From contig JAUIZM010000013.1 of the NCBI GenBank assembly GCA_030848705.1, positions 1,116,001 to 1,180,000 of the forward strand: 64,000 nucleotides of DNA. The letters are read 5' to 3'. Shown piece by piece: positions 43,755-55,062 of this stretch; position 1 is the stretch's first letter, and each line of letters begins with the position of its first letter. This stretch comes from Heracleum sosnowskyi. Its lineage: Eukaryota; Streptophyta; Magnoliopsida; Apiales; Apiaceae. The notes below the pieces were generated by a model. It was given only the letters and a program-made list of their open reading frames with translations. It was not told the origin of the DNA and did not search any database. Both the position numbers and the translations under genes were made by a program.

Positions 43755-44720
43755 CCATGTTGTCTGATGTTCGTGTGGGAACTGCGCTTATTGATGCTCT
43801 CTCCTTATTTTTCCACACCTTTCACTCTTTCTCCTCTCACTGCAAAACCCCCCTTGTTTCTTTCTTCTTCTTCCATGGCAGTTCCAAAGCTTTTATCATT
43901 TGTTCCTCTGTCAATGGAAATGACTAAAATGGGTTTTCACAAATGGGTCATAATAATGGGTCACAAATGGGTTGCTACAAAGCAACCTTCAGCTTTGGAA
44001 ATTGGAGAATAGACCTCTCCTACGGAGGCCCTTTGGAGATTTACAGCTCGTTTTTGTTGGAGAAAATATTATCAAAGTGAAGAGAATATTTAAAAGCAGA
44101 ATATTATGACCACATAGCTCAAATCAGGTTGTCATTAGACTCAATTTTTACATTTTTCACAAGTTAGCTATGCTTATCAATTTTGGACTACAAATGTGAA
44201 AACAATGAACAACATAGAGAATTAAGCGAAGCCTATATGCATTTATCTCCGGCGAGCAAATGTGTACATAACCATTAACCACGCATTATTATGTGTCCTT
44301 AAAAACCACATAACAACAGATGCAGAATCAACCAATATATAATGTTGTGCATAATAGTCCCACTTAAACGAAATGTATACACCTCAGTAAATAGCAACTT
44401 ATACCAATTAACATAATTGATTTCAATTCCACTTATTTGAGAATTCTACTACTAATCAACTCATAACGGTTGTGCCAGTAATATGAGCTAGTATCTACAG
44501 AGGATCTACGAAGTTGAGTACAAAAATCAAATACCCGGTGTGCAGTCACATAACTCAATGATATCCAGCCGATTTGAACTTCGAAGCTTCAAGAGATCAT
44601 AGATCAAAGTCGATCAGGATGGGAAGATTATTTTGAAGAATCCACTAGAAGTCTAGAACATAAATGCTCGAATATCTGCTTCTTCGTTGATTTGCAGAGA
44701 CTTTAACTAGACCAGACAAA
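43755..44720. other. Non-coding stretch
   Basis: I recognise no gene. Short unassigned frames at 43739-44012 show no family. It ends with acaaa, the probable target of the TRIM element. Confidence 0.5.
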
Positions 44721-45261
44721 TGTTGGGTTTGACCGGTTATTCAACCCAATATGGTAATATGAGTTTGGGTGATTAAGACTGTTTTGATAATAATTGTATG
44801 AGTAGACAATTATTATATATGGTAATAATTGTATGGATAGACAATTATTATATATGGTATGTCTTGGTCATTATATTAGGGAATTAGGTACCAAGAATAA
44901 AAAGTCTTGTAAAACAAGTATGATAAGTCTTGTAAAACAAGTATGGCAAGTCTTGGTGGCTAAGTTTTGGGTGGCTATATAAACATAGTCATATTGTATT
45001 TGTTTTATGAGTGCTTAAGAGATGTAATTGTCTTAGGTATTGTTTGGGAGATGCTGGAGCATTGTTTGGCTCAAGTATCGAGTTTGGGACACCATTGAGA
45101 TGTTATTGTTTTGATTGTATTATTGATAACTGTTTTGATTAATAATACAAGTTGGGACGTGGGTGTTTCCACGTCATATATGTTTTGTGTGTGTTTGTTA
45201 CTTGTCAACTCTGCATTGGTGTGTTGTGAATCTCGAAAATATGTAGTCCCTTAACCTAACA
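44721..45261 (+). repeat. TRIM-type element, 5' LTR
   Basis: The 541-bp left repeat has TG and CA termini and is followed directly by a tRNA-Met-type primer site. Confidence 0.9.
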
Positions 45262-45659
45262 AGTGGTATCAAGAGCCAAGGTTCGTGAATCGTGATGGAT
45301 GAGGTTGGAGGGAAAGTTCAAGATTCAATTGATATGGCGGAGCACAATGAAGGATTCGCTGACAAGAAGCCTACTAACGTGGGAGGAGACAAAGTTACGT
45401 GTGGTATGACGGTTGACTTGCACCGTGGATCAATTTGTTGATCAATTTGTTGATCATCGCAATTGTTTCAGTGGATTGATCAACCAAGTGAACGAGTTGG
45501 ATGATACTAGTGTTCTTCTACTGGCCGAAAGATTGAGGAAGCATGGATCGGGTGACTCAACTGATGGAAGGGCACTCGTGGTGGATGATGCACGTGATTT
45601 TGTAGATGGATACATCGTTATGCTGAAGAACGATGGTTTGAAGGTCACTATACGGGTTT

Positions 45660-45815
45660 TAGTGATTCTCAAGATTGGAAGAGCAAGAGCAGGAGATTCT
45701 TGTTTGAGGGGAGGCATGGCGGATGGACGTTGATGTCTCTGATGGTTAAGGAAGATTTTGGAAGAGCAAGAGGGTTCTTGTTCGAGGGGAGGCATGGCGG
45801 AGGAACGTCGATGTT
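45660..45815. repeat. Internal direct repeat of the TRIM-type element
   Basis: A unit of about 78 bp containing ggaagagcaagag and gaggggaggcatggcgga occurs twice in tandem just before the 3' LTR. Confidence 0.7.
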
Positions 45816-45866
45816 GCTGATGGATACCGTTCAACCTGATATGGGTATTGGGTTGAAGGGGAGGAT

Positions 45867-46428
45867 TGTTGGGTTTGACCGGTTGTTCAACCCAGTATGG
45901 TAATATGAGTTTGGGTGATTAAGACTGTTTTGGTAATAATTATATGGGTAGACAATTATTATATAAGGTAATAATTATATGGATAGACAATTATTATATA
46001 TGGTATGTCTTGGTCATTATATTAGGGAATTAGGTACCAAGAATAAAAAGTCTTGTAAAACAAGTATCGTAAGTCTTGTAAAACAAGTACGGCAAGTCTT
46101 GGTGGCTAAGTTTTGGGTGGCTATATAAACATAGTCATATTGTATTTGTTTTATGAGTGCTTAAGAGATGTAATCGTCTTAGGTATTGTTTGGGAGATGC
46201 TGGAGCATTGTTTGGCTCAAGTATCGAGTTTGGGACACCATTGAGGTGTTATTGTTTTGATTGTATTATTGATAACTGTTTTGATTAATAATACAAGTTC
46301 GGATGTGGGTGTTTCCACGTCATATATGTTTTGTGTGTGTTTGTTACTTGTCAACTAATCGTATGATTGTGTGTGCTCTGCATTGGTGTGTTGTGAATCT
46401 CGAAAGTGTGTAGTCCCTTAACCTAACA
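45867..46428 (+). repeat. TRIM-type element, 3' LTR
   Basis: The 562-bp right repeat is about 20 bp longer than the left, mainly because of an extra atcgtatgattgtgtgtgct near 46355. Confidence 0.9.
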
Positions 46429-47093
46429 ATAAACGCCTGTAATATAATGACTGCAACATTATGAGTTTATCCTTCATTACACTGAATTGGATCACGAACC
46501 AAAACACGAGCTGAACCACGAAACGACGAGATGCAAAATAAGATCACAAATCACATCCATAAAATCAATTTGTAGCTCAAATCAACAGTAGAGATGAACA
46601 AAATTAAAGAGGGTGGTTAATGAGAACAGATAACACCCGATCGAGGTGAAATTAAACACTTTCCCTCCTTAATTTCTCCTCGATCGGGATTATGCCAAAT
46701 GTTGGAATCCCGGTTCGTATCTCCGTACTTTCCCACTGCTTTTTTCTCCCCTCTTTTGCTGAGTTGCAACTTTTATATTATTGACAAGGAGTCTCGGGCC
46801 ATTCTGTAAATGGACTTTCATAATAGAGGCCCAAATGGACTTTCATAATAGAGGCCCAAATATTGAGGCCCCAACACCTGCACTTCTCAATGCGCACTTG
46901 CTTATTAAAAAGAAAACGCACTTGTCAATGCTCGCTTGCTCATTATATCTTTATATATAATTAGTGTAAAGCACTTAAATGGTATGGTTTGGTCGGATTC
47001 TACATCGCTAAAAACTCTCTACTATAAAATGGGTTCTACATAGCTAAAAACTGTCTACTATTAGCTAAAAACTGTCTACTATAAGCTAAAAAC
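46429..47093. other. Non-coding stretch with small tandem repeats
   Basis: ATGGACTTTCATAATAGAGG plus cccaa is repeated at 46812-46861. GCTAAAAACTGTCTACTAT-type units repeat about four times at 47005-47105. No gene is seen. Confidence 0.55.
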
Positions 47094-47492
47094 TCTCTAC
47101 TATTACACAATTAGAGTTATTAATAATGCTCTACTTTAGAGAAAAAGTAATATTTCTATAAAAGTAAATAATAATGGAAGTAGTATAATTTTAATATTTT
47201 AAATATTTACACTAAAATTTATTAAAATTGAATTTATAAAAACAATGAATAAACATATAAATAATCATTCTTTTAGTGAATTTGTATATATAAAAAATTC
47301 GTAATTTTTATTATTTCAAGAAGTAAAACATAAACCCAAATAATATATACATATGAAAAAACATATTATTAACTTAATGAATTTATATTTTTATTAAAAT
47401 ACACAACGATATTAATAAATAAATAAAATTATAAAAACACTAAAAAAAATAACTTATTAAACGTCTCGTGCATTGCACGGGTATAAAGCTAG
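47094..47492 (+). mobile_element. Probable short Helitron
   Basis: The 3' end CGTGCATTGCACGGGTATAAAGCTAG has a perfect short hairpin followed by CTAG and T, a strong plant Helitron terminus. The 5' end TCTCTACTATTACACAATTAG is my best guess among several similar TCTCTAC or TGTCTAC units, so the left limit is uncertain. Confidence 0.65.
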
Positions 47493-47662
47493 TTAAAAAA
47501 GAAATAGTAAAAGATCCGTTTTTCTACCTTTCCCAAGTCCCAGACTCCCAATACAAACCCCCTCAGATTTTGTATGTACATTTACCCTAATTTTTATTTT
47601 CTTTTCTGAACCCTAAAATACTTAATTTTCATTGCCTTCAACATTTACTTTAAATCACTTAC

Positions 47663-47703
47663 TACATTGTTTTTTTTTGCTAACCAATCACGTACATTGT
47701 TTT
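47663..47703 (-). mobile_element. Micro-retroposon insertion, third copy
   Basis: TACATTGTTTT flanks about 19-20 bp that read CGTGATTGGTTAGCAAAAA on the minus strand. It has the same TTAGC-poly(A) end as the insertions at 38163 and 40361 but more of the parent sequence. Confidence 0.5.
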
Positions 47704-48165
47704 CTTTGTTCTATATTTTTCTAACATTTTGTTGCATTAAATTATTTACTTCTTTCTTAGTTTTATTACTCACTTTAATTAGATTATGGGATTTGATTGT
47801 TGTAAATAATTTTATTGTTGTTTTATTGTATTTGCATCAATACTTCCTTTTGTAGTTTTATACTTGTTTAAGATTGTCAGAATCTACATACAATCGTCAT
47901 TGCTTTCGTAATTGTATACTTGTTTTAGATTGTCGGAAATTCCATGTTATCAATTTGAGTAAATCTTATTAGGGTTCTGGTCCGTAATCAGGTCCGTAAT
48001 CACTAGTGGTTGGCAAAATGATTACAACCATCAAATTTGACCCTCCACAACCAAACATTGCGGAATCCGCATTGTATCAATACGGAGGTAAAAATTATCA
48101 AAATACCCTCTCCCCGCACGTTATCAAGGCCGTATTGTATCATTGCGGAGGATATAAATAAAATG
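47704..48165. other. Non-coding stretch
   Basis: AT-rich, with no gene or transposon signal that I recognise. Confidence 0.45.
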
Positions 48166-48450
48166 ATTTATTTATTTTCTATATCTATTTTTTTTATATG
48201 TTGTGTAGTTTTACTGATTGTTATGTTTTGTAATGTTAATAAATAAAATGTAAAATATGTTTGCGTTCATTTTGTAATCTGCTTTATTGCGTTTGTAATT
48301 TGTTAATATGTGCAATGTGTTAAACAAGTTTATCATTAATTGTGTGAACTTTTATTCAGGTGTGTAAGAATACATAAGAATCTATAATGTTATTTAGTTT
48401 ACTCGATTGTTGCGCTTTGGAATGTAATGTTTTAAAATGTAAATGGGTCA
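48166..48450. repeat. Direct duplication, left copy
   Basis: From tttctatatctatttttt to gtaatgttttaaaatg this matches 50131-50410 with few differences. The two copies flank a MITE-like stretch and a Helitron. Confidence 0.85.
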
Positions 48451-48615
48451 ATTTTATTTGTTAGTAATCTCCTATGTTGCATTTATGTTTGAATTGTATA
48501 TGCTGGAATTGAATTGATTCTTTCTGTGTTGTGTATTAGTTTGACTCACCAGATGATGCCTTTGACAGCAGGCTTATAAGCCGATTTACGGCTTATAAAC
48601 CCGTAATAGTTTATA

Positions 48616-48990
48616 GGGGTGTTTGTCAACCCAACTTATGATCTCAACTTGTAACTTATATGTTGATAAGTTAAATGTTAATAATGGGATACATTTTTCT
48701 GAATTTATTGATTTATTACTTGATTTCTTTATTTTTTAATACTTTATATTTTTACCTTTGTGTTTTTAAATATTTTTTTAATTTAAAATGTAAGTGTTGA
48801 AATCATTGTATTTAATAATTATTTTTTCAAATTTAATTTAGCAAACTCTTAACTAACTTATAAGTAAATTTATCCAAACACCCGTATAACTTATGTATAA
48901 CTTATAAGAATCCATCAACTTATCACTTATAAAGCACTTACTCATTTTAAGCTATAAATCAACTTTTTTGTCATACCCCAAACACGCACA
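48616..48990. mobile_element. Possible MITE
   Basis: GGGGTGTTTGTCAACCCAA near the left and CCCCAAACACGC near the right are imperfect inverted ends, with inner ACTTATAAG motifs, as in many plant hAT or Harbinger MITEs. No clear target duplication was found. Confidence 0.4.
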
Positions 48991-49130
48991 TAGTATGTCT
49001 TGTGTTTATTTAAATTTTTAGATAACTATTGTCGGCGTGAATACAAACACTCGTTTATAACGAAAAAACAAACCAAGATCAATTATATTTATACTACCTT
49101 TCTTTAAAAAAAAAATTATATATATACTAC

Positions 49131-50125
49131 CTAGCCTATAACCCCGTGCAAGGCACGGATCATCAAAAAAAGATTAAAAATGTGAAATTAAAAAAAAATT
49201 AATGTGAACAGAAAATATTAAATAAAGAATAAAAATCAATATGATAAATTATAAATTGAGAAACTTAAATATAAATTGGAACATAGAAATAAATAAATAA
49301 ATAATACAAATGGGCCATTATTAATATTATTTTATTATTCATTAAAATAATATTAATAATAAGGACAAATAGAAAAGCTAACATGTTTTAATTAAAAAAA
49401 AAGTAACTACCCGTGATATTTATAGAAATGTTTTAATTATATTAATTGTATTTGTTAAAAAATACGTTGGCGTGTTAAAATAGGTAAGATTTTTTAAATA
49501 ATTAAAAGCATTAAAATATATTTTAAAATAAATAAGTAAGAGTTGCACTTGATATTTTTGGAAAAGAGAGATTTTAGTGAGAGCAAATATAAAATGTAAT
49601 ATGTTTTAATTTAAAGGTAATTGTCCATGATATTTTTGGAAAAGGATTATATTTTATTAGAAAAAAGTGTTTTATTTATAAAAGGCAAATAATAAGGAAA
49701 AATAGAAAAACTAACATATTTTAATTTAAAAAAGTAATTGTCCATGATTTTTAGAAGTGTTTTAATTATATTAATTGTATTTGTTAAAAAAATACGTTGG
49801 CATGTTAAAATATGTAAGCTTTTTTAAATAATTAAAAGCATTAAAATAAATTTTAAAATAAATAAGTAACGGTTGCACCTGATATTTTTGGAAAATAGAG
49901 ATTTTAGTGAGAACAAATATAAAAGGTAATATATTTTGATTTAAAGATTATTGCCCGCAATATTTTTGGAAATAATAGATTTTGTTAGAAAAAAGTGTTT
50001 TAATTGTAAAAGACAATCTTTTAGTTACTATTTTTATATTATTTTATTATTTATTAAATAAATGATCAAAAATCGAAAACCAAAACTTTCAATGTTTCGG
50101 CTTTAATAATATGGTATGGTATAAA
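49131..50125 (-). mobile_element. Non-autonomous Helitron, minus orientation
   Basis: On the minus strand the 3' end is CCGTGCCTTGCACGGGGTTATAGGCTAG. The 5' end region has TATTATTAAAGCCGAAACATT, the same as the Helitron starting at 62568. The body holds the same units (ttttggaaaatagagatttt, then tttaatttaaaggtaattg) as 61585-63827, inverted. No protein is encoded. Confidence 0.82.
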
Positions 50126-50130
50126 TATAT

Positions 50131-50410
50131 ATTTATTTATTTTCTATATCTATTTTTTTATATGTTGTGTAATTTTACTAATTGTTATGTTTTGTAATGT
50201 TAATAAATAAAATGTAAAATATGTTTTGCGTTCATTTTGTAATCTGCTTTATTGCGTTTGTAATTTGTTATTATGTGCAATGTGTTAAACAAGTTTAATC
50301 GTTAACTGTGTGAACTTTTATTCAGGTGTGTAAGAATACATAAGAATCTATAGTGTTAGTTAGTTTACTCGATTGTTGCGGTTTGGAATGTAATGTGTTA
50401 AAATGGAAAT
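50131..50410. repeat. Direct duplication, right copy
   Basis: Second copy of the segment at 48166-48450, in the same orientation. Confidence 0.85.
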
Positions 50411-50655
50411 ACGACTATCATTGCTTGTTTTTATTCTTTTACTTGTCTATGTAAGAATATGTATGCTCTCTCTTATATGTGACTTACATTAGAGACAAGT
50501 TCATGTAGAATGATTGAGGAAGAGCTTTTCATTTTGTTATTCTATATACAAATTATATGCACCGACTAGGTGTTAATTTTTTTATATGTTTGGTTTAGTT
50601 AAAAGACACAATACTAGTTAAAAGTATAATATTAATTATGTGCTTACTTTTGCAG

Positions 50656-50845
50656 GGAAAAAAAGCTGTGATCCATAAGAGTGATCCATAAGAGTGAGAA
50701 AACAATTGAAGAGGAGAAAAGGGTACTTGAAAAGATGGAAAGGAAGGTGGACGCCAAGCAGACCAAGAAAGAGTGCAAAAAAAGCAAAATAACAAGCTTC
50801 ACTAGTATGAATAACCTAGTAATAGTAGCAAGGAAGAATACTTAG
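50656..50845 (+). pseudogene. Terminal exon fragment of an unknown gene
   Basis: After the acceptor TTTTGCAG the exon reads GKKAVIHKS, then a lysine and glutamate-rich tail, related to the exon GKGAVVHKSPATLEKKRKEA at 41999-42053. A 13-base tandem duplication (gatccataagagt, twice near 50672-50697) shifts the frame, so the first frame stops at once while the second continues to TAG at 50843. The parent gene is unknown. A 36-bp piece following it recurs inverted near 41850. Confidence 0.5.
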
Positions 50846-52211
50846 CGAATACTTAAGCAAGAGTGATCAGTGGATCTTTCTGTTCCATTTGGAACTAACG
50901 ACTTCGGTTCAACAAATTTCTGTTTCAACTTCATTGTCTTCTCTGCATATTATAAAGTTTAAACTTAAAGTAGTGACATCAGAAAGACATACAACATACT
51001 TTCCAAGTCTAATTTGGAAATTATCTGATGCTAATATGTAATGTAAGCTAATATAAACCTGATCTATTTAATGAAATTACTACCTCATTCATAATGGTTT
51101 GTCGTTATGTTTGTAAATTGGCTCTTCTCTCTTTCCCTACTGCATACCTTTCTGATTGGTAACATTCTTGCAAGTTAGAATCAAGTCATAAGGAATTCAG
51201 TAGACAATGATTTAATCCAATATAAGGCATTCATATTACTATTAGAAGTTCGGTTTGTTTTGACATGCATCCAGAATTATTGTTTAAGAACCTCATTAAA
51301 TTATAGGTCATAAATAAGTTGCCTCTACTTGAAAACCTTGCCACTAAAAGCATGTGACAGCAGGAATAGGGTAAGAACATAATTTCAAAATGGAACACAT
51401 GAGAAATAAATCTTTTATTAGTATGAGTCACGGATAAGAATCTCATCCTTAATTTGACTATTAGAACATGGATTTGACCTCTATTGTGGATGAAATTACT
51501 AGCATGAAGGTAGAGATACCCATTCTAAACCAAATTTGGGACTTTTCAGTAACTGATTAAAGATCTTCTACCGAGTATCTTGTGCAATCAGCACTACTAT
51601 CAACTACAATGATAATCAAAGTAAAATATCTTGAGGATTATTCATGTACAGACTACAGAAGCAAACTAAGAAGATGGTAAGATAAGCAAGTTACACAAAG
51701 GCAAGGACAAGAAACAAAGAATTAGATCTGATTTTGAAGACCAAATACTTAATCATTTCCAAAAGAATCATGCTCATCAGGAAAAAATCAAGGAAAAGAT
51801 CGGCCACAGTCAAAGCAACTAAATGCAAAATTCAAGGAAAATAACATTAGGAAGAAGGCCTCAATGAATGTATCAGATTTAAACATAAACAATAATCTAA
51901 CAAATTGCCTTTGGTATGGTTGTGATGACCCTAAATCTTCAGCACTATCTGCTCCATCAACATTAAGATCTTACAACGCTTGTCCCGTCCAATGTTTTGT
52001 TTATCCCCAATTTCCCCCGACTAATTTTGCCCCAATTCTAATTTTCATTTTGCCTCAATTATTGGCCCCGACTGAACTTTTCTTTTTTAAAAAAATTATT
52101 ACAAATTTATTTCAAATTGTTTGTATTAAATTAAACACCACAAATCTATATGAAGGGAGAAGCAACTTAAAAAGTAGTTGAGCAACATACTTTAATTCTG
52201 AAACATATTAC
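50846..52211. other. Non-coding stretch
   Basis: No coding similarity recognised. The frame at 51864-52181 has no family features. Confidence 0.45.
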
Positions 52212-52344
52212 TTGATAGAAACACCAATTATCATAGGCAAGGCACACAACTGAAAAGCCCTGCAACGCCCAAGCCTGTCGGCAATCCAACCACTGAGTAA
52301 AGATCCAACAAAAGCACCACCAAGACAGATACTGACCACCAGCC
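52212..52344 (-). pseudogene. Single exon of a plastidic glucose/sugar transporter-like gene
   Basis: The 133-base exon lies between acceptor AAAATATAG and donor CAA|GTAATA. It encodes LVVSICLGGAFVGSLLSGW and IADRLGRCRAFQLCALPMI, which contain the major-facilitator loop motif (D-R-x-G-R) and resemble plant plastid-envelope glucose transporters. The frame is intact but I found no neighbouring exons on either side. It is a gene fragment, perhaps carried by a transposon or left by deletion. Confidence 0.8.
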
Positions 52345-53333
52345 CTATATTTTGTGTTAACAATTAGATTGTTGCACTTAAATTCTTAATTATAAGAAGT
52401 AGTCAATAGTTCACTATATCTTGTTACATAAGTAGAAGCCAGAAGGATTAATTGGATTTAGAAATTTGGGGAATTTAGATAATAATATAAATTGGGGGAT
52501 AGTGTTACCTAAAGTGTCCTATATGTCAGCTTCATTTCCACTATCCCTTGACAAGGTTCTCTTGTACATGGAGGGAGAACCGTGTGGTTGACCTTAATAA
52601 AAGAAAACAGAAGTGCACAATCTACAGATTTAAACCTTTACTTTTCAAGCAGGATATATATCTCCAAAAAGTAAAGATCATCTAATTCTCATGTAAAGCT
52701 TTCTCTTTAGTGAAAACAGCTTTAAACTCGTAAACTATGTAGTAACCTGAATGAACTTTCACACAACTTTATTCTTTTCAGCTAAAACTTATTATCATAA
52801 ATGTTCCGAATACATTTAGTGTCTAGATTTTCATACAGCATAAATGTCATATTCTCATATATTATCATAATTAAGTACATCGTAACTAGATTTTCATAAC
52901 AACAAAATTATGTTCCGAATTCTCTTACTATATACTAAAGAAATGGTGAGAACAATCAGTATCGATTTTGACCTCCCTCAGCATTAAGATGTAGGTATGC
53001 AAAGAACCACCAACACCGGAAAACATCCTTCTACTTGCTATCCTTTAAATTAAAACTCGCGAGGATACAAGTGAAAATTCTTCGACTTTTAGTGTCTTGT
53101 ACTACTCTCTCATCCCATCTATTTTCATTCCTTAAACTACAGATATAACATGTTAATTTTAAGTTTTAAGATAATATAAGATCCAACCAATTCAAACTCT
53201 TAACACGTTCAGCTTATAGGATAACATAACCCAGTAACTTAACACCAAGATTTGCAAGTGATCATTAACAAACAAAACCATAAATTTACATAAAAAAACA
53301 CCACATTATAGTAAGTTTTTTAAAAATAATTAC
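52345..53333. other. Non-coding stretch
   Basis: It separates the two gene fragments. No further exons of either were recognised. Confidence 0.45.
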
Positions 53334-53726
53334 CAAGATATCAAGTCTTCCGAATTTAGTTTTAATATATTCGGCAAAAGAAGAAACACTTGACAGATCA
53401 GCAACATCAAGCTGATGAAAGAAGATCTGGTCATCGCTTAAACCCGCAGATTCTTTGAGATTCTCAACAGCTTCAAGACCCCTCTGTTCATTTCTAGCCG
53501 TTAATATCACAGTAATACCATGATCAGCAGTTAGTTGCTTGCAAATTCCTAGTCCAATCCACAGAATTAATTGTATTACAGTAATTAATAAGATTCCTTT
53601 AAACGCGTTAATGAGAGAGAGAGAGAGATCGAGAGAAATCGAGAGAGAAAGATCGAGAAAGAGAGAAATGCAAGAAAAGGAATAATTAATTACCAATTAG
53701 AGCCTGTAATTCCGGATGCAAGAAAA
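53334..53726 (-). pseudogene. Short-chain dehydrogenase/reductase, two-exon fragment
   Basis: The second exon (53559-53334) encodes IGLGICKQLTADHGITVILT and then ARNEQRGLEAVENLKESAGL, ending FGRLDIL at a GTAATT donor. These are the cofactor-binding fold and the segment before the NNAG motif of plant carbonyl-reductase-like SDRs. A short first exon (about 53726-53690) gives GITGSN, half of the TGxxxGIG glycine motif. The base pair before the second exon is TG, not the AG expected of an acceptor. The catalytic Ser-Tyr-Lys exons are absent. It is a broken 5' fragment. Confidence 0.75.
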
Positions 53727-53743
53727 GGAGTACACTGTTGTCT

Positions 53744-53745
<2 letters not shown>

Positions 53746-53781
<36 letters not shown>
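53746..53781. repeat. (GA)n microsatellite
   Basis: About 18 GA units upstream of the dehydrogenase fragment. A second, irregular GA-rich run lies at 53612-53665. Confidence 0.95.
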
Positions 53782-53785
<4 letters not shown>

Positions 53786-53929
53786 CAATGAGAGGATAAA
53801 GTGTTTTGGACTTTTGGGGAAAAGTTGTGTATGAATTATTTGGCAAAGGGGGGAAAATAAGCCGCCTAAAACTAAGATTTTCACCCTCGAGGATGTTGTG
53901 CTTGTTTTTTTTTTCAAGTGTAACTTCAA

Positions 53930-55012
53930 TTTTCTAGTTTTAAATTACAAGAGTTTTAAAGAAAAATAAAAACATTTCGATGTTTATAATATATATATAT
54001 CAAAATTTTAAAATAGTTGAAGTTTATAATGTATTAGATATCAAATTTTATATTTTACACAAAAAATATTAAATTTTAAAATAGGAAATATATCAAAAAT
54101 TAATTGTCATTGTATATATTTTGATAAAATGTCCAAATTTTATATTTTTAAAAATAACTTAGTATACGACAACGCTGTTAAATGGTGCAACACTAGTATT
54201 CTCAGTGCAACGGTGCATTCTTGTCTAATGCAATGTTTTTTGAGTAATGTTACAGAAGAGTAAAAGAAACATAACTATGACAATGTTTTTTGTTGCAACA
54301 CTCACAAAAAGTATTACATATGAGCACTTATGACGTAGTGAAGTTTGGAGAAAGATTGTAACATCGGATTGGTGTAAATACATGATATTTGATATTTGAT
54401 ATTTCTTTTATTCAGTAAACTGAAATTCAAGCATAGGTATTCCTTTCTCGGTATAAAATCAAATTGAAATATTTAAAGTCCAATCAAATCAATTTTTTGT
54501 GCCCAAAAATAAAATAAAATCAAGTTCGTATGATACTTTTCTCGGTATTCCTTGTATTGACTTATTTTTTGTGCTCATTTTCAGAAAAATCGTGCCCCTA
54601 ATCGTTCTTATTGTTTTGGCACATCTACATATTTTTGATATTTTTTGTTTCTTTATTAAAAAAAACATGTCCATAAAAATCTCAATTTTTCAAGTACTCC
54701 GTTCATTGGCATAAGCAGCTTGGCTTGAGGACCGGCTCTAGGTTGCACCCAATAATAAAATTAGGACTTGGGTTTTGTTTTCAATGGAAAACCCATCCTA
54801 AGATAGGCTAAAGCCCAACAAGAGGGGCATATAAAGATTGATGCCCATCTGTGTACTAGGGTGACTCTTGTTTTTTTTAGGTACTCATATTTTTAAATGA
54901 AATCTAATTCGACATGTTTATTATATCTTAAAATTTGTAAAAAAATAAATATGTAATTAATTATAGTATAATTGATGATAGATGAATACATACCACGCTA
55001 AGTGTTCATATG
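53930..55012. other. Non-coding stretch
   Basis: AT-rich. No gene or element that I can name. Confidence 0.45.
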
Positions 55013-55029
55013 TTATAAATATTGATTTT
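55013..55029. repeat. LINE target-site duplication, left
   Basis: TTATAAATATTGATTTT, identical to 60403-60419 beyond the other end of the LINE. Confidence 0.9.
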
Positions 55030-55062
55030 TTTTTTTTTTTTGAAAAATCGTACTTGCATTAA

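Larger units (their letters stand above)
44721..46428 (+). mobile_element. Small LTR retrotransposon (TRIM-type), Copia-like priming
   Basis: Direct terminal repeats 44721-45261 (541 bp) and 45867-46428 (562 bp) start TGTTGGGTTTGACCGG and end CCTAACA. The flanks ACAAA and ATAAA are a one-mismatch target duplication. A primer site TGGTATCAAGAGCC follows the left LTR and a purine tract GAAGGGGAGGA precedes the right one. The interior is only about 605 bp, with a short open start (MDEVGGKVQDSIDMAEH) soon stopped, and no polymerase. A TATA-like CTATATAAAC lies at 44975 and in the right LTR near 46120. It is non-autonomous. Confidence 0.9.

Noticed and set aside
51864..52181. 105-residue plus-strand protein
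   Set aside because: No domain, low-complexity ending and no splice or promoter context.
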